Shown here in pieces: positions 9,189-18,193 of a DNA stretch of 64,000 nucleotides. Made by a program: the position numbers and the translations under genes. Every line of letters begins with the position of its first letter. Position 1 is the stretch's first letter. This DNA is from Pandoraea vervacti (lineage in GTDB: Bacteria > Pseudomonadota > Gammaproteobacteria > Burkholderiales > Burkholderiaceae). The notes below the pieces were generated by a model. The model made no database searches and was not told the DNA's origin. It worked only from the letters and a program-made list of their open reading frames with translations. The stretch lies in assembly GCF_000934605.2 (NCBI RefSeq), contig NZ_CP010898.2, positions 1 through 64,000 of the forward strand, given 5' to 3'.

Positions 9189-10185
9189 GGTGAAGACGAT
9201 AGAGGCGGGGAGGTTCGCTGTGTACGCTGGCTTCGCTGTTTTCGCGGTGTTGGCCATGTTGCCTATGCCACTTATGCTGCCGCTCACCGCGCGTGCGCAG
9301 ACGCCGGCACAGCCACAGCCACAGCCGCAGTCGATGCCGTTCGAGATCCCGTTCGAGACCTTAGCTGCGCAGTGTGCGCCGGATGTTCACCCGTCCACGC
9401 TGCGCGGCGTGGTGAGCACGGAATCCTCGGGCAACCCTTACGCCATCGGCGTGGTAGGCGCGCGCCTCGAGCGCCAGCCTCGCACTCTGGCAGAAGCGGT
9501 CGCCACGGCTCGCGAGTTAGAGCGGCAGGGCTTCAATTTCTCGATGGGCCTCGGGCAGGTGAATCGCGGCAACCTCGCCAGGTATGGCGAAACCTACGAA
9601 ACGGTGTTCGACCCGTGCCGCAACCTCAAGGCGGGCGGCGCCATCCTCAAGGATTGCTATGCGCGGGCCAAGGCGCGGATGCGCGACGAACAGCGCGCCT
9701 TGCGCGCCGCATTCAGCTGCTACTACTCAGGCAACTTTGCGCGCGGATTCCGTCCGGACAAAGCGGGGCAGCCCAGCTATGTGCAGAAGGTCGTGGCACA
9801 CGCCACTGATGCGGTCCCACCGATCCCGGTGGTGCCGGCGATCGAGCCACTCGAACCGACCAAACCACCTGACACCGACGGGGCGATTCCGGTTTTACCG
9901 GCGGCCGGGGCGGCTGCGGAATCGGCCAAGTCTGCCGGTGCACCGCCGCAATGGGTCTTCTTCGCGCACGCACCATCGCACGAAGAGCAGGCTACGCCCT
10001 CGCCCACGTTTTCACTAAGCGGAGCGCCCGATAGCCCGGCGGTGCAAGTCCGACGGGTGACGCCTGATACAGCGGATATGAATGGGGCTGAGGGCGCGCC
10101 ACGTGAGGCACACGCGGTGCGGACAAAGCGCCCCACGGCGAACAATGTTCAGAAGGAAGCTCCCTTCGTGCAGTTTGCGAATTGA
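9175..10185 (+). CDS. virB1: VirB1-like lytic transglycosylase
   Basis: The protein has 336 residues with an N-terminal signal or anchor segment (residues 13-38) and a soluble lytic transglycosylase domain at about 55-200. The catalytic glutamate lies in VVSTESSGNPYAIG, and the MGLGQVN and CYYSGNF motifs of the SLT/VirB1 fold follow. It cuts peptidoglycan so that the channel can pass through the wall. A low-complexity proline/alanine C-terminal tail of about 130 residues is unusual. The start at 9175 is preferred over 9145. Its place after virB11 differs from Ti plasmids but resembles trwN of R388. Confidence 0.9.
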   Translation: MKAVEVKTIEAGRFAVYAGFAVFAVLAMLPMPLMLPLTARAQTPAQPQPQPQSMPFEIPFETLAAQCAPDVHPSTLRGVVSTESSGNPYAIGVVGARLERQPRTLAEAVATARELERQGFNFSMGLGQVNRGNLARYGETYETVFDPCRNLKAGGAILKDCYARAKARMRDEQRALRAAFSCYYSGNFARGFRPDKAGQPSYVQKVVAHATDAVPPIPVVPAIEPLEPTKPPDTDGAIPVLPAAGAAAESAKSAGAPPQWVFFAHAPSHEEQATPSPTFSLSGAPDSPAVQVRRVTPDTADMNGAEGAPREAHAVRTKRPTANNVQKEAPFVQFAN

Positions 10186-10245
10186 GCGACGCATGGCCTA
10201 AAGACAGCTCACTTGGGGCGCGTCTGAAAATCAGGAGACAACGCG

Positions 10246-10851
10246 ATGAAGAATTGGCTTGTCGCACTGCTCATCGTGGGCGCTGCCGCCTCCGCGCACG
10301 CTTCCGACTTTGGCTGCAAGGTGCTGTTGTGCCTGGCCAATCCGGCGTCGAACGGTGGTCCCCAAGGGGTCGCCGAATGTGTGGCGCCGATCGACCAGCT
10401 CTACCACGATCTGGACAAGGGCCGACCGTTTCCGACGTGCGACCTCGCGGATGGCAACGACGGTGGCAGCTATGCCCGCCAGGTCTACGACCCTTACGAT
10501 CCATGTCCTTCGCCGCTGCGGCCGGCCGCACGCGGCACCTACGTCGTGCAGGGCCGGCGCAATGTGGGCAATGGCGGCAACGCTGGCAGCGGCGGAATTG
10601 GGTGGGACGGCAGCGGGCAGTACACGCTGAGCGGTCAACCGCAGATTTCCGAGGCGCAAAGTGGCCAGAGTGGCGGCGGGATAGCTCCGCGCGCCTGCGT
10701 CAGTAAGCCGGTCGGCACCTATACCGTTGGCAGCCATGACGATAGCGTCACAGTCAATGTGTTCGAGCAGGTACTCTGGCAGCCTGCACAGAATCCGCGC
10801 GCCATTGACGTGTTTATCAACAACGTTCGGCAACAGCGTGTGCGCTGGTGA
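10246..10851 (+). CDS. TrbM/KikA-like periplasmic conjugation protein
   Basis: The 201-residue product has a signal peptide (cleavage near AHA, about residue 19) and then the pattern FGCKVLLCLANPA followed by further cysteines. This recalls the TrbM/KikA family of small cysteine-containing periplasmic proteins found in many transfer operons. A glycine-rich segment (NVGNGGNAGSGG) lies in the middle. The ATG has a GGAGA ribosome site. The exact role of TrbM proteins is poorly known. It is encoded between the transglycosylase and a nuclease-like gene, consistent with a transfer accessory role. Confidence 0.7.
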   Translation: MKNWLVALLIVGAAASAHASDFGCKVLLCLANPASNGGPQGVAECVAPIDQLYHDLDKGRPFPTCDLADGNDGGSYARQVYDPYDPCPSPLRPAARGTYVVQGRRNVGNGGNAGSGGIGWDGSGQYTLSGQPQISEAQSGQSGGGIAPRACVSKPVGTYTVGSHDDSVTVNVFEQVLWQPAQNPRAIDVFINNVRQQRVRW

Positions 10852-10876
10852 CCGGGAGAGCGAGAGAGGAGGAGTG

Positions 10877-11488
10877 ATGCGTCGATTTATCGTTTGCGCC
10901 GCCTGGTTGGCCTTCGCCGCCGGGGCAGAGGCTCACGGCCTCACATTGGGCGGCTTGGCCGGAGGGTACAACGCGGCCACCGCCGAGCCAGGGCCCACAG
11001 CGCGCGCGCCGACTGCCGAAGCCGCTCGAGTCGCGGAAGTTGCTTTTTCGCCGGAGGCCGGCGGCGAAGCGTTGGTGCTCAAAGCAATTGGTGCCGCGAC
11101 CACGTCCATCCGCCTGGCTGGCTACCTCTTCACGTCGCCGCCCGTCGTGCGCGCCCTGCTCGATGCGAAGCAGCGCGGCGTTGATGTGGCGGTCGTGGTC
11201 GATGACAAGGGCACCTGGTCGACCACTTCGCGGCAGGCGCTCAACCTGTTGGTCAACGCTGGCATTCCGACCCGCACGGTCAGCGTCTACGCGGTCCATC
11301 ACGACAAGTACATCGTCATTGACGGCCTGCACGTCGAGACGGGCAGCTTCAATTTCACGGTGGGGGCCGCAAAGCGCAATAGCGAAAACGTCCTGGTCCT
11401 GTGGAATTACCCCACGCTGGCCGCCCAGTATCTGGCGCACTGGCAAAGCCGCTGGGAGCAAGGCCAACCGTATCAATCCAGCCACTAG
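10877..11488 (+). CDS. Exported phospholipase D-superfamily nuclease-like protein
   Basis: The 203-residue product has a signal peptide (residues 1-20) and one HKD motif: H142, K144 and D149 in HHDKYIVID, followed by GSFNFT and an asparagine. This is the single-motif layout of the Nuc/EDTA-resistant endonuclease family, which acts as a dimer in the periplasm. Related nuc genes sit in transfer regions such as pKM101. The ATG at 10877 has the strong Shine-Dalgarno GAGGAG. Substrate cannot be told from sequence; a non-specific nuclease is the family norm. Confidence 0.85.
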   Translation: MRRFIVCAAWLAFAAGAEAHGLTLGGLAGGYNAATAEPGPTARAPTAEAARVAEVAFSPEAGGEALVLKAIGAATTSIRLAGYLFTSPPVVRALLDAKQRGVDVAVVVDDKGTWSTTSRQALNLLVNAGIPTRTVSVYAVHHDKYIVIDGLHVETGSFNFTVGAAKRNSENVLVLWNYPTLAAQYLAHWQSRWEQGQPYQSSH

Positions 11489-11512
11489 CGATCCCACCAT
11501 CGGGAGCCAGTG

Positions 11513-13075
11513 ATGCAGAAACATGAGGTCGAGAACGCCACGCTGTTCTTTGGCGTCAGTCTGCCGATCGCCGGCTGGTTCGCCGGCGCGTGGGCAGCGC
11601 ATGTCCCGCTTCGCCCGCTACCCGAAGCGCTCACTGCTGCGCTGCAGATGACGCCGCACCATCCGCTCTTCACCGGCGGGGCCGTGCTTGGCCTCGGGCT
11701 CGCCGCCGCGAGCGGTTATTTGGTCCACGAATACGGCGACGACGGGTTCCGCGGCGCCCCATATCGCCGCTGGATGCGCGGCGCCCGTATGGCGAACTGG
11801 CATCGCGTCAGGCGCCTGGTCAACTCGGCCAACCGTCGCGAGAACCGGCGTCGGCGCAAGGACGAGGCGACCGCGCCACCCTTGGCCCCGATCATGATCG
11901 GGGCAATGCCGATGCCGATCCATCTTGAGAACCGCAATACGCTGATTTGCGCGTCCGTGGGCGCAGGCAAGTCCGTAGCCATGGAGAGCATGATTGCGTC
12001 GGTGATCAAGCGGCGCGACAAGATGACAGTGATCGACCCCAACGGCACTTTCTATTCGAAGTTTGGCTTTCCCGGGGACACGATTCTCAACCCGTTCGAT
12101 CGCCGCACGGCAGGCTGGACGCTGTTTAACGAGATCAAGGGCGTGCACGACTTTGACTGCATGGCCAAAAGCGTGATTCCGCCGCAGGTCGACCCGAACG
12201 ACGAGCAATGGTGCGCCTACGCGCGCGATGTGCTGGCCGACACCATGCGCAAACTGGTCGAGACGGACAACCCCGATCAGGACAGGCTCGTGAACCTGCT
12301 GGTGCGAGAGGATGGCGAGGCGATCCGCGAATTCCTCGCGAACACCGATTCGCAAGGCTACTTTCGCGTGAACGCCGAAAAGGCCATCGCCTCGATCCAG
12401 TTCATGATGAACAAGTACGTGCGACCGCTGCGCTTCATGAGCCAGGGCGACTTCTCGCTGCACACGTGGGTGCACGATCCTCGTGCCGGCAATCTGTTCA
12501 TCACGTGGCGGGAAGACATGCGCACGGCGCAACGGCCGCTGGTGGCCACGTGGATCGACACGATCTGCGCCACGATCCTGAGCTACGCGCCCATGACTGG
12601 TGCCCGACTGTGGCTGTTCCTCGACGAACTGGAGTCGCTCGGCAAGCTCGAGTCGTTTGTCCCGGCCGCGACCAAGGGGCGCAAGCACGGACTGCGCATG
12701 GTCGGCACGATCCAGGACTGGGCGCAGCTTGATGAAGCTTACGGCACGGACGCGGCCAAGACGCTGCTCGCGTGCTTTCGTAACTATCTCATCTTCGGGG
12801 CGTCGAACGCCCTGAACGCCGACAAGGCGAGCGAGATTTTGGGCAAGCAGCACGTCGAGCGCATCCAGGTCACGTCCAACGCCGGCCGGGGCGGGGCCAG
12901 CCGCAGTCGTCATGTGCTCGCGAGCCCCCCCGAGCCGGTCGTGCTCGACTCGGAAATCTCGAACCTGCGGGATCTGCACGGCTACGTCATGTTTGCCGAA
13001 GACTTTCCGATTGCCCGCATCACGCTGCCCTATGTGAAATATCCGCACCGCGCAGCGGCGATCGAGGTCGGGTAA
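11513..13075 (+). CDS. virD4: Type IV coupling protein (VirD4/TrwB/TraD ATPase)
   Basis: The 520-residue product has two N-terminal membrane segments (about residues 10-32 and 48-68), then a RecA-like motor. Walker A GAGKS is at residues 150-154 and Walker B LWLFLDELE is at 366-374. The coupling protein carries the relaxase-DNA complex to the channel and pumps DNA. The length and the N-terminal layout fit TrwB of R388 better than the longer TraG type. It lies just before the MobF relaxase, as trwB does before trwC. An ATG at 11513 follows a GGGAG ribosome site. Confidence 0.95.
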   Translation: MQKHEVENATLFFGVSLPIAGWFAGAWAAHVPLRPLPEALTAALQMTPHHPLFTGGAVLGLGLAAASGYLVHEYGDDGFRGAPYRRWMRGARMANWHRVRRLVNSANRRENRRRRKDEATAPPLAPIMIGAMPMPIHLENRNTLICASVGAGKSVAMESMIASVIKRRDKMTVIDPNGTFYSKFGFPGDTILNPFDRRTAGWTLFNEIKGVHDFDCMAKSVIPPQVDPNDEQWCAYARDVLADTMRKLVETDNPDQDRLVNLLVREDGEAIREFLANTDSQGYFRVNAEKAIASIQFMMNKYVRPLRFMSQGDFSLHTWVHDPRAGNLFITWREDMRTAQRPLVATWIDTICATILSYAPMTGARLWLFLDELESLGKLESFVPAATKGRKHGLRMVGTIQDWAQLDEAYGTDAAKTLLACFRNYLIFGASNALNADKASEILGKQHVERIQVTSNAGRGGASRSRHVLASPPEPVVLDSEISNLRDLHGYVMFAEDFPIARITLPYVKYPHRAAAIEVG

Positions 13076-13087
13076 GGAGCGCGCGCC

Positions 13088-16078
13088 ATGCTCAACGTGA
13101 CACCGATTCGCGGCAACAACCAGTATGCGGCGGCGCATTATTTCGCAGCCGCCGACGATTACTACGCCAAGGAACATCCCGGCGAGTGGCAGGGGCAGGG
13201 CGCGCAGGCCCTCGGACTCACCGGCCCGATCGAGCAGACCCAGTTCGCACGCCTGCTCGACGGCCGGCTGCCCAATGGCGAGCGCATCCAGGCCACGTTC
13301 GACACGACCGCACACAAAAAGCGCATGGGGCTCGACCTCACATTTTCGGCACCGAAATCGGTGTCGATGCAGGCGCTTGTCGCCGGCGACTGGGAGGTCA
13401 CCGCCGCACATGACCGCGCCGTCACGCGCGCCCTTGAGCAGGTCGAGCGCTTAGCCGAGGCCCGCAGGAAGGTCAAGGGCAAGAGTTGCCACGAGCGTAC
13501 CGGGAATATGGTCATTGGCAAGTTCCGGCACGAGATGAGCCGGGCCAGAGATCCCCAGCTTCACACGCACGCGGTCGTGCTGAACATGACGCGGCGTGCC
13601 GACGGCGCGTGGCGGGCGCTCTCGAACGAGGACATCTTCCGTGTGCAACACGAGATCGACGCGCTGTACAAGGCCGAGCTTGCACACAGCCTACAGGAAC
13701 TGGGCTATGCCATTCGACTAGTCGATGACAAAGGCAAGTTCGAGCTGGCCCATATCAGCCGCGATCAGATCGAGGCGTTTTCGGCACGTAGCTACGTGAT
13801 CGAGCAAGCGCTTGCCGACGCGGGGAAAACGAGGGCGTCGGCAACCGCACTGGAAAAACAGGTGATCTCGCTGGCGACACGGCCGCGCAAAGACGAATCC
13901 GAGCGGCAAATCATCAAACAATATTGGCTGGAGAAAAGCCGCGAACTGGGCATCGACTACGGTGCCCGCTCGCCGCCCGATGGGCGCAGCGCTAGCCCGC
14001 GCGGCGCGCTCGATCGCGCGGAGGCAATGAGCTTGCCCGCGGGGCTCACGCCGGCGCAGGCGGTGGTGCAGTACGCGATTAATCTCCTCACCGAACGTGA
14101 GGCCGTGGTGCAGGAAAGCGCGCTCACGGCGACGGCCCTGCGTCGCGCAGTCGGGCTGGCAGGCATGGAGGAGGTGCGCGCCGAGATCCGGCGACTCGTC
14201 GCACACGGGGCGCTGATCGAGGCGGTGCCGGCGTACCGCATGGCGGCACCCGCGTCAGCGCCCACCGACACCCCGGTGCTCTCGCCAGCCGCCTGGGCGT
14301 GCTATTTGCGCGAACGCAAGGGATGGACGCACCAGGCGGCGCGTGAGTATGTCACCCATGCCATTCAGCGCGGCTCTCTCGTGCCGGCCGAGACGCGTTA
14401 TACGACCCACAAGGCGCTGGCGCGCGAGAAGGCGATACTCGCCATCGAACGCAGCGGTCGCGCCGCGCTCGCGCCGATCATGACGTCCGCGGCGGTCAAA
14501 ACGGCGCTCGAAGGCTCCCGACTGAACGCTGACCAGCGTTTGGCCGTGGAGGCTATCGTCGCGACGCCTCACCGGTTCGTCGGCATCCAGGGCGACGCCG
14601 GTACCGGGAAGACCTATACCGTCAACCAGGCCGTCGCGCTTATCCGGCAGGCGTCGAGTGGCGGGGGCGGGGAGCGCGGTCAGAGCGCTTACCACACGGT
14701 CGCGCTCGCGCCGTACGGCAACCAGGTGACGGCGCTCAGGAACGCGGGGCTCGACGCCCATACGCTGGCGAGCTTTCTTCGTGCCAAAGACAGGCCTGTT
14801 GACGCGAGGACGATCGTCGTGCTGGATGAGGCGGGTGTCGTCGGCGCGCGACAGATGGAACAACTCATGCGCACGATCGAGCGGGCCGGTGCGCGCATGG
14901 TCATGCTCGGCGACACCAAGCAAACCGAGGCCATCGAGGCCGGCAAGCCGTTCGCGCAACTCCAGCAGGGCGGCATGCCCACCACGCGCATCCGCGAGAT
15001 TACGCGGCAGGAAGACCGCGAGCTCAAAACTGCGGTTGCACACGCCGCCGAGGGCCGCGTCACGCAGTCGCTTGCGCATCTGAACCACGTGGAAGAATTC
15101 AGGGAACCGAGCGAGCGGCATCGCGCCATCGTCGCCGACTACATTGCGCTGACCGACGCCGAGCGTCGCGATACGCTGATCGTCGCTGGCACTAATGATG
15201 CCCGCCGAGAGATCAACCGAATGGTGCGCGAGTCGCTGGCGCTTACCGGCCGCGGGCGCGAGTTTGAGACGCTGACCCGCGTGGACATGACGCAGGCGCA
15301 GCGTCGCTTTGCACCGAGCTATCAGCCGGGCATGGTGATCCAACCCGAGCGCGACTACCAGAGAGCCGGTCTGACGCGTGGCGAAATCTACCGCGTCCGG
15401 GAAGCGTTGCCGGGCAATATGCTGGTGCTGCAACGCCCGGACGGCACCACGGCCTTGATCAACCCGCGCCGCGCGACGCAGCTCAGCGTCTACCAGCTGG
15501 AGCGCGCCGAGCTCTCAGTCGGCGACACCGTGCGGATGAACCGCAACGATCCGGGGCGCGATCTGACTAATGGTGATCGCCTGCGGGTGGCCGCGGTGAG
15601 CGGCGGTGCCGTCACGCTGGAATCGCTCGAGTCGATCGCGCAGCGTGATGGTCGGCCGGTGCGCTCGCTTGCGCTGCCGTGCGCGAGGCCCTTGCATCTC
15701 GAGCACGCCTACGCATCGACCGTGCACAGCGCGCAGGGCCTGACCAGTGAGCGCGCACTGATCGCGCTCGATACGAGAAGCCGCACCACGTCGATGAACC
15801 TCTATTACGTCGCGATCAGCCGCGCGCGGCACGAGGCCCGTGTCTACACGAACTCGCTCGGCGAGCTGCCGGACGCCATCGCCCGGCGCTTTGACAAGAA
15901 CACGGCACTGGCGCTCCAGCGCGAACGACAGTTATTGCGTCGCGAGGCCGGCCTGGCGACGAAAGGCGCGCTCGACGGCACGTCGGCGCTATCGCGCGAG
16001 CCGCATGAATCGCATGAGCCGCAGCGCAAGGCGCCGGCGAGCGGCAAGCAGCCTTCGGGGTACGGGCGCTTTGACTGA
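13088..16078 (+). CDS. trwC: MobF conjugative relaxase-helicase (TrwC/TraI type)
   Basis: This 996-residue protein starts and ends DNA transfer by nicking oriT and unwinding the strand. The N-terminal relaxase domain has tyrosines at positions 18 and 26 (within AAADDYYAKE), the same two positions as catalytic Y18 and Y26 of TrwC. It also has the histidine motif LHTHAVVLN (H159, H161). The C-terminal half is a helicase with Walker A GDAGTGKT at residues 502-509 and the motif VVLDEAG. The start is 12 bases after virD4, with AAGGAG upstream. It is followed directly by the candidate oriT. Confidence 0.97.
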   Translation: MLNVTPIRGNNQYAAAHYFAAADDYYAKEHPGEWQGQGAQALGLTGPIEQTQFARLLDGRLPNGERIQATFDTTAHKKRMGLDLTFSAPKSVSMQALVAGDWEVTAAHDRAVTRALEQVERLAEARRKVKGKSCHERTGNMVIGKFRHEMSRARDPQLHTHAVVLNMTRRADGAWRALSNEDIFRVQHEIDALYKAELAHSLQELGYAIRLVDDKGKFELAHISRDQIEAFSARSYVIEQALADAGKTRASATALEKQVISLATRPRKDESERQIIKQYWLEKSRELGIDYGARSPPDGRSASPRGALDRAEAMSLPAGLTPAQAVVQYAINLLTEREAVVQESALTATALRRAVGLAGMEEVRAEIRRLVAHGALIEAVPAYRMAAPASAPTDTPVLSPAAWACYLRERKGWTHQAAREYVTHAIQRGSLVPAETRYTTHKALAREKAILAIERSGRAALAPIMTSAAVKTALEGSRLNADQRLAVEAIVATPHRFVGIQGDAGTGKTYTVNQAVALIRQASSGGGGERGQSAYHTVALAPYGNQVTALRNAGLDAHTLASFLRAKDRPVDARTIVVLDEAGVVGARQMEQLMRTIERAGARMVMLGDTKQTEAIEAGKPFAQLQQGGMPTTRIREITRQEDRELKTAVAHAAEGRVTQSLAHLNHVEEFREPSERHRAIVADYIALTDAERRDTLIVAGTNDARREINRMVRESLALTGRGREFETLTRVDMTQAQRRFAPSYQPGMVIQPERDYQRAGLTRGEIYRVREALPGNMLVLQRPDGTTALINPRRATQLSVYQLERAELSVGDTVRMNRNDPGRDLTNGDRLRVAAVSGGAVTLESLESIAQRDGRPVRSLALPCARPLHLEHAYASTVHSAQGLTSERALIALDTRSRTTSMNLYYVAISRARHEARVYTNSLGELPDAIARRFDKNTALALQRERQLLRREAGLATKGALDGTSALSREPHESHEPQRKAPASGKQPSGYGRFD

Positions 16079-16097
16079 GGATTTGCCAGCGGTCAAT

Positions 16098-16189
16098 GAG
16101 CGAAGTCACCGGGCTTCGCTCGCTGTTGCCCCCGAAGGGTGCGTAATGTGTATTGAGGTTTTCGGGCCCGTTAAGGGACCAAAAACCTC
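16098..16189 (+). other. oriT: Candidate origin of transfer (oriT) with R388-like nic
   Basis: Just downstream of the relaxase gene the sequence TGCGTAATGTGTATTG (16140-16155) matches 13 of 16 bases of the R388 nic region TGCGTATTGTCTATAG as I recall it, which puts the nick between 16151 and 16152. Immediately before it is a short hairpin, GCCCCC-GAA-GGGTGC, with one mismatch, in the place of the R388 IR2 hairpin that TrwC binds. A further perfect 8-bp inverted repeat lies upstream (16098-16105 with 16114-16121), and another lies across and after nic (16155-16162 with 16182-16189). Position, hairpin and nic motif all agree; function is inferred. Confidence 0.75.
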
Positions 16190-16232
16190 CAGGGTTAAGG
16201 GCGTTCATACGATATAGGCCGAAGGCCGTCGG

Positions 16233-16352
16233 CGGTCGACGACAGAAAGCGGACAAAGCGTGAACAAACAGAAGACATACAGAAGACAAAGCGGGGCATC
16301 AGGTAGACAGGTTGTGTACAAACAGAGGACGAGCGGGAGACAGTTAGAGGAC
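16233..16352 (+). repeat. Two sets of five 11-bp phased repeats (StbA-type operator/segregation site)
   Basis: Ten 11-bp units end at 16243, 16254, 16265, 16276 and 16287, then after a 10-bp gap at 16308, 16319, 16330, 16341 and 16352. All ten end in AC and eight end in GAC; the best units read AAACAGAAGAC and AAACAGAGGAC. R388 has, from memory, two sets of five 9-bp repeats spaced by 2 bp (the same 11-bp period) upstream of stbA and next to oriT. They are bound by StbA. The match in number, period and place is strong evidence for the same type of site. Confidence 0.75.
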
Positions 16353-16375
16353 AACATGACGACGGTGGCAAATTC

Positions 16376-16812
16376 ATGACGAAGACGGACGCGCAACAGG
16401 CCATTGAGCAGACTGCACCGACCACGAAAGCGGCGCAATTACGCGAAGTGATGCCGCAGATCGAAAAGAAGCTCGCCGCAGGGGTGCAGCTCGGCACGAT
16501 TCACCAGGCACTGACAGATGCTGGTTTCGAGCTGACGTTCCAGACGCTCAAGACGTACCTGTATCGATACCGAAAGCATCGGGCAAAGTCCGCGGGGCGG
16601 CAGGCAGAGCCTGTCGACTCACGGACGCCGCGGCACCGGCGTTACCCGGGCCCGAGGCGTCTGTCCCGCCCGCAACAGATGGCGGGCCTCCCCCGCCGCG
16701 AGAACCGCTCACAGTGCAGGAGATTGATCGTCTGATGAAGCCCAATCCGGCAGAACTGGCGGAACGAATCGCGCGCTATGAGCGTATCGCGTTAGAGAAA
16801 GAGAGGAAATGA
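16376..16812 (+). pseudogene. stbA: StbA-like DNA-binding protein, one-base frameshift
   Basis: The first 75 or so residues look like a helix-turn-helix protein (AAQLREVMPQIEKKLAAGV, IHQALTDAGFELTFQTLKTY). The pattern also resembles the N-terminus of RP4 TraK. Read straight on, the frame degenerates after about 16600 and stops at 16735. The -1 frame instead continues with protein-like sequence (EPLTVQEIDRLMKPNPAEL) to a stop at 16812. A one-base deletion in the G-rich stretch 16591-16610 explains this. Its place between oriT with its repeat array and stbB points to StbA, which represses its own operon and positions the plasmid. A sequence error cannot be ruled out. Confidence 0.65.
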
Positions 16813-16945
16813 TATGAACGCCTCCCACCCGTGAGCGGTAGGAGCCAGCAGAAAGGAATCGAAGGCGGAGCCTCACGGGCCAACGGCATCAGAGTGCCCA
16901 GATGGAAGACCATAGAGGTTTTCCTAGCAAACCGGAGGCTCCGAA

Positions 16946-17965
16946 ATGAAGCATACGACAGTGGGTGTGGACATTGCAAAGAACGTGATGCAGCTCCATT
17001 ACATCGACGCAGAGACGGGCGAAATCGTGAACAAACCGGTGAGACGGGGCGCGTTTCTCGAACACTTCGCGAATTTGGCTCCGTGCCTGATCGGGATGGA
17101 GGCGTGCGGTGGCTCACAGCACTGGGCCCGCAAGCTCACGACGATGGGCCACGAGGTGAAGCTGATGCCGGGGAAATTTGTGAAGGCGTTTGTGATGGGC
17201 AACAAAAACGACGCAGCCGACGCGAAAGCCATCTGGCTAGCCGTGCAGCATGCAGGCAAATCGGTTGCGGTAAAGACGGAAACACAACAGGCGGTACTGG
17301 GACTGCACCGGATGCGCGAACAGTTGGTGAAGTTCCGCACAATGCAGATCAACGGCTTGCGCGGCCTGCTTGCCGAGTACGGCGAAGTGACGGGCAAAGG
17401 CCGGGCTGCGCTCGATAAGGCGATCCCTGGTGTACTGGAGCGACTGGTCGATCGTCTGCCGGCGATTCTGATCGACACGTTGCGCGAGCAATGGAACGGG
17501 TTGGCGGAGCTAGATAAACAGATTGCGAGCATCGAGCGACGTCTGCAGACGTGGATGAGAGAGGACAAAGCGAGCAAAGCGATTGCGGCGATACCGGGCG
17601 TTGGTCTGCTGACGGCGACGGCGGCTGTTGCGACGATAGGCGATGCGAAGACGTTCAAATCTGGGCGAGAGTTCGCGGCTTGGATTGGATTGGTTCCGAG
17701 GCAAACGGGTACGGGTGGCAAGGTGCATCTGCACGGAATCAGTAAGCGAGGCGATATATACCTACGCAAGCTGTTGATCCACGGTGCGCGCAGCGTGCTG
17801 TGTCTGGCGAAAGAGCCAGGGCCGTGGGCCGAAGGAATCAAAAAGCGGCGACCGCTAAACGTCGCAATCGTGGCTCAGGCCAACAGGATTGCCCGCACGA
17901 TCTGGGCGATCCTGGCGCACGACAGGCAGTACGAACGGGGTTACGTGAGCGTGAAGCCGGTTTAA
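16946..17965 (+). CDS. IS110 family transposase (IS1111 group)
   Basis: The 339-residue protein has the N-terminal RuvC-like DEDD domain (GVDIAK with D9, LIGMEACGG, NDAADAKAI) and the C-terminal transposase-20 domain (AIPGVGLLTATAAVATIGD). The latter includes the serine-containing GISKRGDIYLRKLLIHGAR segment. Both halves appear intact. In the IS110 family the enzyme works with a bridge RNA from the element's non-coding end; here that end is broken by another insertion, so the enzyme may be present while this copy cannot move by itself. It is clearly related to, but not identical with, the copy near 52.4 kb. Confidence 0.96.
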   Translation: MKHTTVGVDIAKNVMQLHYIDAETGEIVNKPVRRGAFLEHFANLAPCLIGMEACGGSQHWARKLTTMGHEVKLMPGKFVKAFVMGNKNDAADAKAIWLAVQHAGKSVAVKTETQQAVLGLHRMREQLVKFRTMQINGLRGLLAEYGEVTGKGRAALDKAIPGVLERLVDRLPAILIDTLREQWNGLAELDKQIASIERRLQTWMREDKASKAIAAIPGVGLLTATAAVATIGDAKTFKSGREFAAWIGLVPRQTGTGGKVHLHGISKRGDIYLRKLLIHGARSVLCLAKEPGPWAEGIKKRRPLNVAIVAQANRIARTIWAILAHDRQYERGYVSVKPV

Positions 17966-18138
17966 CCGATGAGCGCTGGGTAGCACGACGATTAATTTTT
18001 ACAGGATGACACGTCGAAAGGTTGCGCTGGCAATCGTATGTAATGACAAGACAGGTCGGACCAGGACTCGCTAAACCTGAATTTTCGGATGAGCTTCGAG
18101 CTCGCTAAGGAAATGAGGTGCGGGTCCGCGGATTTCAT
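17966..18138 (+). other. Non-coding right end of the IS1111 element (left part of possible bridge RNA region)
   Basis: No gene is seen here. The stretch from about 18010 is conserved with the right end of the second IS1111 element (54810-54945), including ACTCGCTAAACCTGAA. It continues after the IS66 insertion at 20719-20826 (matching 54946-55041). Conservation of non-coding sequence between two different elements, at the end where IS1111-type elements are thought to encode their guide RNA, supports an RNA role. That role is inference. Confidence 0.5.
18131..18138 (+). repeat. 8-bp target site duplication of IS66, left copy
   Basis: GATTTCAT directly precedes the IS66 left end and is repeated at 20711-20718 directly after the right end. 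Eight bases is the normal target duplication of the IS66 family, and removing IS66 with one copy restores the conserved IS1111 right end (compare the AATTTCAT near 54930 in the other element). Confidence 0.9.
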
Positions 18139-18193
18139 GTAAGCGCTCGATGTGTACCGTAGATCGGGTTGTTGACGCGGCGGTAAATGGCGG

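Noticed and set aside
11618..13411. 597-codon minus-strand frame opposite the coupling protein gene
   Set aside because: Antisense shadow; the plus strand has clear Walker motifs of the coupling protein.
16376..16735. Uninterrupted 119-residue frame taken as the complete StbA-like protein
   Set aside because: Its last 40 residues are arginine-rich and unstructured, while the -1 frame continues with a convincing C-terminus to 16812.
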